A stretch of 6,570 nt of DNA from contig JAMORM010000083.1 of the NCBI GenBank assembly GCA_027063585.1, positions 1 through 6,570 on the forward strand. The letters are read 5' to 3'. This DNA comes from Sulfurimonas sp. GTDB lineage: Bacteria; Campylobacterota; Campylobacteria; Campylobacterales; Sulfurimonadaceae. Shown here piece by piece: positions 1 to 5,098 of the stretch. Each line of letters starts with the position of its first letter. Position 1 is the first letter of the stretch. The notes under the pieces are model-generated. The model saw only the letters and a program-made list of their open reading frames with translations. It had not been told where the DNA came from and made no database searches. The translations under genes and the position numbers were made by a program.

Positions 1-255
1 ATTGATCTCATTTTTAAACTTTCTCACCGCCGTAACAGTCAGATAGTCATCTTCCACTTTTATGTCTATATCTTCTTTTTTTACACCAGGTAAATCAACT
101 TCGATTGTAAAAGTATCGTTATGATGTTTTGCAAGGTTTGCAAGTGGAAGATGTGATACTAGATTATTGAATGTATCTTTGACGACTTCCAAACCTTTTT
201 CAACCTTTTCTTCTGTTTTTTCTACTATATCTTTTGATGTTTTTACGATGTCCAT
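1..255 (-). CDS. Small heat-shock protein (Hsp20/alpha-crystallin family), second of a tandem pair, C-terminus cut by window edge
   Basis: The reading frame is open from an ATG at 255-253 to the left edge (85 codons visible). Residues 1 to about 38 are a charged, probably helical region with repeating V/I and K/E positions. The alpha-crystallin domain begins near residue 45, with FTIEVDLPGVKKEDIDI followed by VEDDYLTV, the typical first strands of an Hsp20 core. Such proteins are ATP-independent cytoplasmic holdases that bind unfolding proteins. An AAGGAG Shine-Dalgarno (minus strand, 262-267) lies 6 nt before the ATG and overlaps the stop of the preceding Hsp20 gene, so the two are almost certainly co-transcribed and translationally close. 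The DLPGVKKED block is shared with the neighbour, but the N-terminal regions are unrelated, which suggests an old duplication or functional divergence, as in IbpA/IbpB-type pairs. The C-terminal part, including any I-x-I tail, lies outside the window. Confidence 0.88.
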   Translation of the reverse strand, partial: MDIVKTSKDIVEKTEEKVEKGLEVVKDTFNNLVSHLPLANLAKHHNDTFTIEVDLPGVKKEDIDIKVEDDYLTVTAVRKFKNEIN

Positions 256-265
256 GGTAAACTCC

Positions 266-715
266 TTATTCAATTTCAATTTTTTTCGTTGTATCTTTTT
301 CAACTTTTAGTTTTGGTATAGTAATTTCAACTACGCCGTCTTCATTTGTTGCTCGGATATTTTCACTATCTACTTTTTCAGGCAATGTAAAACTTCTGGC
401 AAATGTGCCATATGCACTCTCTACTCTATAATAATCATCTTTTTCTTCTTCTTTTTTAACTTCACGTTTGCCTTTGATAGTCAAAATATTTTTATCAACG
501 CTAATCTCTACATCTTCTTTTTTTACACCTGGTAAATCAAGTTCAATATAGTAAGCATCTTTTCCTTCTCTCGTATTGACAGCCGGAATAAAGTCAAAAA
601 CCTCTCTTGGCTCTTCATTATTTTGTGCATCAAGTACATTGAAAAACTCATTGAGTAAATCAAATCTTCTTGTACTATTTGTATTTATAGGATTTCTTTG
701 TCTTGTTACTAACAT
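266..715 (-). CDS. Small heat-shock protein, Hsp20/alpha-crystallin family
   Basis: This is a complete 149-residue protein, a normal length for bacterial Hsp20. Residues 1-42 are a variable N-terminal arm with an FDLLNEFFNVLD amphipathic stretch, a usual substrate-binding and oligomerisation region. The alpha-crystallin domain spans about 45-140: ELDLPGVKKEDVEI near 58-71, SAYGTFARSFTLPE near 99-112, and ATNEDGVVEITIPK near 122-135, which corresponds to the A-x-x-x-x-G-V-L signature. The tail ends in KKIEIE, which contains the I-x-I motif that docks into neighbouring subunits. The expected role is ATP-independent protection of unfolding cytoplasmic proteins until DnaK/ClpB refold them. The start is set by a strong AAGGAG (722-727, minus strand) 6 nt before ATG. 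A 60-nt AT-rich gap separates it from the upstream regulator gene. The gap holds a TATCAT that could be a -10 box, but no CIRCE operator or convincing -35 is visible, so heat control cannot be read from the sequence. Confidence 0.95.
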   Translation of the reverse strand: MLVTRQRNPINTNSTRRFDLLNEFFNVLDAQNNEEPREVFDFIPAVNTREGKDAYYIELDLPGVKKEDVEISVDKNILTIKGKREVKKEEEKDDYYRVESAYGTFARSFTLPEKVDSENIRATNEDGVVEITIPKLKVEKDTTKKIEIE

Positions 716-775
716 GGCTCACTCCTTTTATTTTTTTATCTAAGAAATGATAGTAGATTTTTAAAAAGTATTTTG

Positions 776-1459
776 CTACTTAAGTAGCATTTGAGAAGTT
801 TTCTCCAAAAGTTTTTGTAGATTTTTTACCTTTATGTTACGTCGGCTTGTTTCAATAATATTATCGGCTTTTAACTGTTTGATGCTGCGTTCAATGACAT
901 GACGCACAGTTCCCAGGAGTTTGGCGATTTCACTGTTGGAGAGATTTTGCAATAGTTGGTAGCGGAATCTGTTGTTTGGATTTAAATTTTGTACTAAAAG
1001 ATTTAAAAAACGCTCTTTTGTATCATAAAGTGCCAGTTCGGTTGCCAATTCCTCTGTATAGCGCATATGTGCAGCGAGGTAAGGAAAGAATTTTTTATTA
1101 AAAGTTGCATCATTTTCCAGCCAATAGCGAACTCTTTCAATAGGAAGGCGTAATATATTTGTATCTTCTATAACCTCATAAACAACTTCATGCGGTTTAC
1201 CGTCAAGCAGTGAAATGACATCAAACATGTCCCCGCGTTTATATATAAAGATTGTTTGTTCTTTATTTGTTTGAAAGTTTATTTGATAAGTTTTGACTCT
1301 TCCATCCATTACAACATAAAAATATTTGAGCAGATCATCCGGATAAAACGGAGAAGAACCTTTTTCATATTTAAAGGGTTTTGCATATTTATAAAATTCC
1401 TCTTCAAATGTTTTATTGGTATTGTCTAAAAGCTCTAAGTGTTTTGAATTATTTTGCAT
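776..1459 (-). CDS. Crp/Fnr-family transcriptional regulator without iron-sulfur cysteines
   Basis: The protein has 227 residues, the usual size for the family. Residues about 20-115 form the cyclic-nucleotide-binding-like beta barrel (FYVVMDGRVKTYQI near 47-60, IYKRGDMFDVISLLDG near 72-87, VIEDTNILRLP near 96-106). A long dimerisation helix lies at about 118-158, followed by a winged helix-turn-helix with LSNSEIAKLLGTVRHVIERS at 173-192. The protein contains no cysteine, so it cannot bind an Fnr-type 4Fe-4S cluster. The phosphate-binding cassette also lacks the Arg-Ser/Thr pair of cAMP receptors, so the ligand is unknown and may not be a cyclic nucleotide. It starts 12 nt after the selU stop on the same strand, with no good Shine-Dalgarno upstream. 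The sequence there (TATGATACAAT, minus strand) could instead be a -10 region giving a very short leader. It may control its own cluster, the adjacent Hsp20 pair, or distant targets; the sequence does not decide this. Confidence 0.88.
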   Translation of the reverse strand: MQNNSKHLELLDNTNKTFEEEFYKYAKPFKYEKGSSPFYPDDLLKYFYVVMDGRVKTYQINFQTNKEQTIFIYKRGDMFDVISLLDGKPHEVVYEVIEDTNILRLPIERVRYWLENDATFNKKFFPYLAAHMRYTEELATELALYDTKERFLNLLVQNLNPNNRFRYQLLQNLSNSEIAKLLGTVRHVIERSIKQLKADNIIETSRRNIKVKNLQKLLEKTSQMLLK

Positions 1460-1471
1460 AAAGTAATTGTA

Positions 1472-2572
1472 TCATATTTTTGTTTTTTGATTTTGTATAA
1501 ATTCAAGTACAGCATTTTCATCCCCTTGAAACACAATAGGTATAGAGCTCTTCTGGATTTGGTAGTCATACATTGGATCGTAGTAACGTTCTAAGAGTAG
1601 TGTAATCCACTCTATATATAATGCTTTAGCCTTTGGTTGCATATGTTTGGAATAAGCTTCACTAAAAAGATAAGAAAGTTGTGTATAAAGTTGGTTTCCA
1701 AGACGTTTTTGAATTCTTTTGAGCCCTGCTTTGACATTTTCTGCCCAGAGCTGCAGCCCTTTGTCAGCGTAAATTTTTTCGTACTCTTGGATTGCTGAAA
1801 CAACATATTCTTCATAGGTTATTTGGGCACGAACCGCAATTGGCGTTTCAAGGATTATAAGCTTACCTTGCATAAAGTTGTCATATACGGGTTTTGGTAT
1901 AAAAGTCCTACCGATATTATGACTTTCATGTTCTATTACAAGTGTGTGAAAATTTTTATGCTCAAACTGAATAAGTCTGTATGCAAGATTATTTTCAAAG
2001 TCAATTTGTGAGGGTTGGGCATGGGCAAACCCGCCGAATGAAGAACCGCGATGGTTTGCAATGCCTTCAAGGTCAATAGCATTTTCTAGTTTGTTTAAAA
2101 GAATGGTTTTGCCCGAACCGGTTCTTCCTCCCAGTATAAGTGTGGGTGTTTTGGCACTGATTCGTTGAGTTTGGAGTATAAGAAAATTACGAAATGCTTT
2201 GTAGCCGCCTTTGAGCCGTGTAATTTCTACACCGGCTTCTTTGAGCCACTCTTGTGCAATGCCTGAGCGTTGCCCTCCTCGAAAACAGTAGAGTTTTGCA
2301 TCAGGATTTTTGTTTATATATTCTTTCCACAGAGCTACTCTTTTTTCTTTGCCCGATTCTTGTATAAGTGATTCTGCCAGTTGTACTGCAGCTTCGTTCC
2401 CGGCTTCTTTGTATCTTGTGCCTATGAGTTTGCGTTCTTCATCATCAAGTATTGATAAATTTGTCGTATTGATAAATTTACCTTTCTCAAATTCAACAGG
2501 TGCTCGCACGTCAAGCAGGGGTGTTTCATTGAGAACAATGGATAAAAAATCATCACTGAGAGGGAGTTGCAA
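1472..2572 (-). CDS. selU: tRNA 2-selenouridine synthase (SelU/MnmH)
   Basis: The protein has 366 residues, close to E. coli SelU (about 364). Residues 1-130 are a rhodanese-like domain with LLDVRAPVEFEKGKF at 19-33 and the catalytic loop LYCFRGGQRSG at 94-104, with Cys96 as the expected active cysteine. A Walker A motif, GGRTGSGKT, lies at 148-156, followed by the conserved DLEGIANHRGSSFG at 168-181. The enzyme replaces sulfur by selenium at the 2-thiouridine wobble position of tRNAs such as those for Lys, Glu and Gln, using selenophosphate and passing through a geranylated intermediate. It directly follows selD, which makes its selenium donor. The start is a TTG at 2572-2570 that abuts the selD stop codon TAG with no spacer. 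A GAGG (minus strand, 2581-2584) lies 8 nt upstream inside the selD coding sequence, supporting this start. Translational coupling to selD is likely. Confidence 0.95.
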   Translation of the reverse strand: MQLPLSDDFLSIVLNETPLLDVRAPVEFEKGKFINTTNLSILDDEERKLIGTRYKEAGNEAAVQLAESLIQESGKEKRVALWKEYINKNPDAKLYCFRGGQRSGIAQEWLKEAGVEITRLKGGYKAFRNFLILQTQRISAKTPTLILGGRTGSGKTILLNKLENAIDLEGIANHRGSSFGGFAHAQPSQIDFENNLAYRLIQFEHKNFHTLVIEHESHNIGRTFIPKPVYDNFMQGKLIILETPIAVRAQITYEEYVVSAIQEYEKIYADKGLQLWAENVKAGLKRIQKRLGNQLYTQLSYLFSEAYSKHMQPKAKALYIEWITLLLERYYDPMYDYQIQKSSIPIVFQGDENAVLEFIQNQKTKI

Positions 2573-3604
2573 CTACACTACCTCGACCAAATATTTTGAT
2601 GCCGGTGTTGTTCGTCCAATGGAGTGCAAATCAAGACCCGCTTTTTTAGTTATTTTCAAAAAATCATTGAGGGCATCTTTACGAACCGCGCAGAGCAGTC
2701 CTCCCGAAGTTTGTGCATCACATAAAATATCTTGTTGTTCTTGGGTCATCGGGGAAATTTTTTCGCCGTAACTCTCAAAGTTTCTGCGTGTTCCTCCTGG
2801 TACACAGCCCATTTCTAAATACTTTTTGACATTTTTAAGTATTGGAACTTTCCTAAACTCTATAGCAGCACTGATATTGCTTCCTTCACAAATTTCACTT
2901 AAATGCCCAAGCAGACCAAAACCGGTAACATCTGTGATTGCAGTAACACCTTCGAGTTGAGAAATCTCTGCACCGATTTTGTTAAGTGTGCACATTGCTT
3001 CTATGGCAATATCAATATCGCCTTTGGCTATTTTGTTTTGTTTTTGCGCCGTTGTCAGGATGCCGATGCCAAGCGGTTTTGTTAAAAATAACTCACACTC
3101 AGCTTCTGCGGTATTGTTTCTTTTGATATGTTCATTTTTTGCTATGCCTGTAACTGCAAGTCCAAAAATCGGCTCAGGAGAATCAATACTGTGACCACCA
3201 GCAAGTGGAATGCCGGCTTCTTCACAGACGGAGCGACCGCCGTCAATGACCTCACGTGCTATATCAGCATTCAGTTTATCAATAGGCCAGCCAAAAATGG
3301 AGATTGCCATTAAGGGTTTGCCGCCCATGGCATAAATATCACTGATGGCATTGGTAGCAGCTATACGACCGAATGTAAAAGGGTCATCGACTATGGGCAT
3401 AAAAAAATCAGTCGTACTTAAAACCGAAGTGCCGTTGCCCAAATCAAACGCCGCTGCATCATCTTTTGAAGAGTTACCAACTAAAAGTTCAGGGTACTCA
3501 ATCGTTTCGCGTGAGCTTTTTAAGATACTATCAAGTACTTTTGGAGAAATTTTACAGCCGCAACCTGCACCGTGACTATATTGTGTGAGTTTTATATCTT
3601 TCAT
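2573..3604 (-). CDS. selD: Selenide, water dikinase (selenophosphate synthase SelD), cysteine form
   Basis: The protein has 343 residues, matching the family (E. coli 347). The enzyme converts selenide and ATP to selenophosphate, AMP and phosphate in the cytoplasm and supplies selenium for 2-selenouridine in tRNA and, where present, selenocysteine. The N-terminal glycine-rich catalytic loop [11 protein letters not shown] carries Cys15 and Lys18, equivalent to E. coli Cys17 and Lys20, so this is the Cys rather than the Sec variant. Metal-ATP aspartates are visible at D49 (KDDAA), D66 (STTDFF), D89 ([11 protein letters not shown]) and D225 (TDVTGFG), all offset by two from E. coli. Further motifs are [18 protein letters not shown] at 137-154 and TSGGLL near the C-terminus. 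The ATG lies 8 nt downstream of AGGAG (minus strand, 3613-3617), and that Shine-Dalgarno sits inside the left arm of the large inverted-repeat element at 3612-3874. The gene heads a leftward run selD-selU-crp-like-hsp20-hsp20. Confidence 0.97.
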   Translation of the reverse strand: MKDIKLTQYSHGAGCGCKISPKVLDSILKSSRETIEYPELLVGNSSKDDAAAFDLGNGTSVLSTTDFFMPIVDDPFTFGRIAATNAISDIYAMGGKPLMAISIFGWPIDKLNADIAREVIDGGRSVCEEAGIPLAGGHSIDSPEPIFGLAVTGIAKNEHIKRNNTAEAECELFLTKPLGIGILTTAQKQNKIAKGDIDIAIEAMCTLNKIGAEISQLEGVTAITDVTGFGLLGHLSEICEGSNISAAIEFRKVPILKNVKKYLEMGCVPGGTRRNFESYGEKISPMTQEQQDILCDAQTSGGLLCAVRKDALNDFLKITKKAGLDLHSIGRTTPASKYLVEVV

Positions 3605-3611
3605 AATGTAC

Positions 3612-3635
3612 GCTCCTAACCATAAATAACCCCAA
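3612..3635 (+). repeat. Left terminal inverted repeat arm of the 3612-3874 element
   Basis: This 24-nt arm begins GCTCCTAACC and ends AACCCCAA-like (ATAACCCCAA). It is the perfect reverse complement of 3851-3874. Read on the minus strand, its outer end contains TAGGAG, which serves as the ribosome-binding site of selD 8 nt before the ATG. Confidence 0.95.
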
Positions 3636-3640
3636 CTTCA

Positions 3641-3738
3641 GCCAAAAGCAAATAGTTCTAGTGCTAGGCAGATTTCTGTAGGACTAACTGGTTAATCCAA
3701 AGGAATCTAACGACATAATAGGACTATTTGCTTTTAGC
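3641..3738. repeat. Internal hairpin A of the element (20-position stem with nested small hairpin)
   Basis: Positions 3641-3660 pair with 3719-3738 in a 20-position stem: 18 Watson-Crick pairs, one G-T wobble (3657/3722) and one C-A mismatch (3643/3736). The core is AGCAAATAGT against ACTATTTGCT. Inside the loop, 3670-3674 (AGATT) pairs with 3704-3708 (AATCT), and within that GGACTAA (3681-3687) faces TTAATCC (3692-3698) across the loop CTGG. The nesting of three co-axial helices is typical of a folded RNA or of a cruciform-forming DNA element. Confidence 0.8.
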
Positions 3739-3744
3739 CCGAAG

Positions 3745-3846
3745 GGAGGTCTAAAAAGGGGACTACTGACTTCGTTAAAACTTTTTGAAGTACAATAAGT
3801 ACAACTGCAAAGTTTTGCCTTGCATTAGCCCCCTTTTTAAATCTCT
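3745..3846. repeat. Internal hairpin B of the element (24-position stem)
   Basis: Positions 3745-3768 pair with 3823-3846 with three mismatches and two G-T wobbles. The centre is a run of nine A/G pairs (AAAAAGGGG at 3753-3761 against CCCCTTTTT at 3830-3838). Inside it, AAAACTTT (3777-3784) pairs with AAAGTTTT (3809-3816), and GTAC (3790-3793) with GTAC (3799-3802) around a five-base AATAA loop. A competing hairpin ACTTC/GAAGT (3769-3773 against 3787-3791) is also possible, so the inner part could switch between two folds. Confidence 0.8.
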
Positions 3847-3850
3847 GAAA

Positions 3851-3874
3851 TTGGGGTTATTTATGGTTAGGAGC
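3851..3874 (-). repeat. Right terminal inverted repeat arm of the 3612-3874 element
   Basis: This 24-nt arm begins TTGGGGTTAT and ends GGTTAGGAGC, the perfect partner of 3612-3635. It carries the same outward-facing AGGAG on the plus strand (3869-3873). Its inner end TTGGGG (3851-3856) lies 18 nt before a TATAAT at 3875-3880 and could act as a poor -35 element. Confidence 0.95.
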
Positions 3875-3880
3875 TATAAT
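3851..3880 (+). promoter_or_regulatory. Putative promoter for the HAD gene at the element's right junction
   Basis: A consensus -10 box TATAAT (3875-3880) starts on the first base after the right repeat arm. The inner end of the arm, TTGGGG (3851-3856), is a weak -35 at 18-bp spacing; -35 sequences are poorly conserved in Campylobacterota. Transcription would begin near 3887 and give a leader of about 57 nt before the HAD start codon at 3944. If the element is an insertion, the promoter is formed jointly by the element and its target. This is inferred from sequence only. Confidence 0.4.
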
Positions 3881-3907
3881 GTCCTAAATAAAGTTTCATA
3901 TACTAGT

Positions 3908-3924
3908 CTTCTTTGACTAAGAAG
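3908..3924 (+). repeat. Small hairpin in the HAD leader
   Basis: CTTCTT (3908-3913) and AAGAAG (3919-3924) form a 6-bp perfect stem with a 5-nt loop (TGACT), about 10 nt before the Shine-Dalgarno of the HAD gene. It is AT-rich and followed by GAAGG rather than a T-run, so it is not a terminator. A role in translation control is possible but unsupported. Confidence 0.35.
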
Positions 3925-3943
3925 AAGGTTAACAAGGAAAAAA

Positions 3944-4387
3944 ATGCACAGAAATATTAAACATATTGTCTTAGACTATAACGGTACCCTGGCAAAAGAC
4001 GGCATCTTAAAAGAGGATGCAAAAAGATTATTGCCGCTTTTAGCACAACAGTATACTTTACATGTAATCACGGCAGATACATTTGGCAGTGTAAAAAAAG
4101 AGTTAAAAGATTTTGACTTACATGTAAAGGTATTGCAGAGTGACGACCATACTTTGGAAAAAGAGGCATATATAAGTACATTACATGTAAAGGAGTGTGC
4201 TGCTGTGGGCAATGGAAATAATGATGTTAGAATGCTGCAAGAAGCGGCAATAGGTATTTGTTTACTTGGAAATGAAGGCTGTAGCACAAAAACTCTCTTA
4301 GCCTCAGACATAGTGTGTAAGTCTCTTTCTGAAGCATTAGAACTGTTTTTATATCCTAAAAGATTGATTGCGACACTTAGGATATAA
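3944..4387 (+). CDS. Small soluble HAD-superfamily phosphatase (P-type-ATPase-like)
   Basis: The protein has 147 residues and shows all four HAD motifs: motif I DYNGTLA with nucleophile Asp11, motif II Thr43 in VITADT, a motif III lysine around 72-73 (TLEKEA), and motif IV GNGNNDVRML at 89-98 with Asn93 and Asp94 as Mg ligands. There is little or no cap domain, and the order and spacing resemble the phosphorylation domain of P-type ATPases without the membrane part. The family hydrolyses phosphate monoesters by an aspartyl-phosphate intermediate; the substrate cannot be told. AAGGA (3934-3938) precedes the ATG at suitable distance. The tripeptide LHV occurs three times (39-41, 59-61, 80-82) at strand positions, encoded each time as TTACATGTA. 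The gene diverges from selD across the inverted-repeat element and overlaps the nitroreductase gene tail to tail by 11 nt. Confidence 0.85.
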   Translation: MHRNIKHIVLDYNGTLAKDGILKEDAKRLLPLLAQQYTLHVITADTFGSVKKELKDFDLHVKVLQSDDHTLEKEAYISTLHVKECAAVGNGNNDVRMLQEAAIGICLLGNEGCSTKTLLASDIVCKSLSEALELFLYPKRLIATLRI

Positions 4388-4388
4388 A
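4348..4388. terminator. 12-bp perfect inverted repeat at the convergent gene ends (possible bidirectional terminator)
   Basis: TTTATATCCTAA (4348-4359) and TTAGGATATAAA (4377-4388) are exact reverse complements around a 17-nt loop. The right arm contains both stop codons of the convergent HAD (4385-4387, plus) and nitroreductase (4377-4379, minus) genes. The stem is AT-rich and has no clear U-tract on either side, so intrinsic termination would be weak; the hairpin may instead protect the 3' ends of both transcripts. Confidence 0.4.
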
Positions 4389-5006
4389 CTCGACTACTTT
4401 ATCAAAAGGCAGTCTGATTTGTTCAGGTTGAGGGTTGAGTCTGTAGCCAAACGGCAATAGTATTGCGACTTGAAACTCTTTAGTATCAAGTTCTAAAATC
4501 TCTTCTACTTTTTCTTTTTCAAACCCTTCTATCGGGCAGGAATCTATACCTAGATAAGCAGCCCCACTCATCATATTCGCCGCGGCAATATAGGTCTGCC
4601 TTGCAGTCCAACAGTAAATATTTTCATCACTGCTTAGGGTCTTGGCTAAATGTTTTGCATAAAGGTCCATGTACATATTTAAAGACTCTTTAGGCATATT
4701 CCGGCGTGCAAAGCGTTTTTCAACTTCTCCCGATTCTATCTTGACACTCTCAATACCGGCAAGTACAATGACAAGATGAGAACATGAAGTGATTTGCACC
4801 TGATTCCAGCATGCAGGTCTGAGTTTGGCTTTGAGCTCTTCATTGGTGATGACTAAAAATTTCCAAGCCTCCATACCGAAAGATGAGGGTGATTTCCTTG
4901 CGCACTCAAGAATAAAGTGCATATCTTCATCTGGTATTTTTTTGTTTTCATCAAATACCTTACAGGCATGTCTAAAATCCATTGCTTGCATAAATTTGTT
5001 TTGCAT
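4377..5006 (-). CDS. Nitroreductase-family NAD(P)H-dependent flavin oxidoreductase
   Basis: The protein has 209 residues, typical for NfsB/YdgI-type single-domain FMN enzymes. Visible family features are FRHACKVFD at 11-19 (the RxxxKxF FMN-phosphate contact region), ARKSPSSFGMEAWKFLVI at 36-53 (the SPSS loop plus the W/F strand), AANMMSGAAYLGIDSCPIEGF at 142-162, and LLPFGYR at 183-189. Such enzymes work as cytoplasmic dimers that reduce nitroaromatics, quinones or other small electrophiles with NAD(P)H; the physiological substrate is unknown. The ATG at 5006 is preceded by AAGGA on the minus strand (about 8 nt away), which favours it over the in-frame ATGs at codons 6 and 9. It is divergent from the zinc-finger gene and convergent with the HAD gene. 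The role may be redox stress or nitro-compound detoxification, but nothing in the neighbours fixes it. Confidence 0.92.
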   Translation of the reverse strand: MQNKFMQAMDFRHACKVFDENKKIPDEDMHFILECARKSPSSFGMEAWKFLVITNEELKAKLRPACWNQVQITSCSHLVIVLAGIESVKIESGEVEKRFARRNMPKESLNMYMDLYAKHLAKTLSSDENIYCWTARQTYIAAANMMSGAAYLGIDSCPIEGFEKEKVEEILELDTKEFQVAILLPFGYRLNPQPEQIRLPFDKVVEFIS

Positions 5007-5065
5007 TTTTTATCCTTAAAATATGTCAAATTGCCATAAATATAGAGTCAGTAATTTAAAATTAT

Positions 5066-5071
5066 TATAAT
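5066..5071 (+). promoter_or_regulatory. Putative -10 box for the zinc-finger gene and kinase
   Basis: A perfect TATAAT lies in an AT-rich stretch (TTAAAATTATTATAATGATA) 28 nt before the ATG at 5099, which would give a leader of about 20 nt. No clear -35 hexamer is present, as is usual in this bacterial group. The 89-nt gap from 5007 must also carry the leftward nitroreductase promoter, for which I see only weak candidates (TATATT on the minus strand around 5038-5045). Confidence 0.5.
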
Positions 5072-5098
5072 GATAGCACAAAAATTAGGGGTTGAGTG

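Larger units (their letters stand above)
3612..3874. mobile_element. 263-bp non-coding element with 24-bp perfect terminal inverted repeats (MITE-like, or structured leader RNA)
   Basis: The arms 3612-3635 and 3851-3874 are perfect reverse complements (GCTCCTAACCAT... and ...ATGGTTAGGAGC). The match continues after one mismatch through 3637-3641/3845-3849, giving 29 of 30 positions. The interior is not coding on either strand and is almost fully occupied by two long hairpins (listed separately), so the whole element can fold as a three-way junction in DNA or RNA. ATAATGT occurs on both sides (3603-3609 and 3876-3882), offset by 2 nt and 1 nt from the arms. It may be a 7-bp target-site duplication, though the imperfect register leaves doubt. 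No transposase is present, so a mobile element would have to be moved in trans. The alternative is a large cis-acting or independent structured RNA between the divergent selD and HAD genes. The structure is seen directly; mobility and RNA function are inferences. Confidence 0.62.

Noticed and set aside
716..775. CIRCE/HrcA operator upstream of the Hsp20 gene
   Set aside because: No TTAGCACTC/GAGTGCTAA pair is present. GAGTG occurs only as part of the sequence following the Shine-Dalgarno.
2310..2771. Open frame of 153 codons on the plus strand
   Set aside because: It lies antisense across the selU/selD junction, both of which are well-supported enzymes. Its translation is Ser-rich and shows no domain, as expected of a shadow frame.
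2573..3611. Selenocysteine codon or SECIS element in the selenium genes
   Set aside because: SelD has Cys at the catalytic position and no in-frame TGA occurs inside selD or selU, so no recoding signal is needed.
3612..3874. Integron attC site
   Set aside because: The ends CCTAAC/GTTAGG recall the attC core, but the required RYYYAAC/GTTRRRY flanks do not fit, the element is longer than usual, and no integrase or cassette array is present.
3612..3874. Group II intron remnant or known riboswitch
   Set aside because: No recognisable domain V hairpin, reverse transcriptase or known riboswitch core was found. The symmetric perfect arms fit a transposable element at least as well.
3869..3887. AGGAG followed by ATG TCC TAA, a two-codon reading frame at the element's right end
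   Set aside because: It is too short to be a gene, and its ATG overlaps the likely -10 box TATAAT, so the local promoter would not transcribe it. It appears to mirror the selD ribosome-binding site because the arms are inverted copies.
3976..4311. Open frame of 111 codons on the minus strand
   Set aside because: It is fully antisense to the HAD gene, which has all catalytic motifs and a ribosome-binding site; the shadow has neither.
5096..5098. GTG as start of the zinc-finger gene
   Set aside because: It is only 4 nt from the AGGGG, whereas the adjacent ATG at 5099 is 7 nt away and is the stronger codon.
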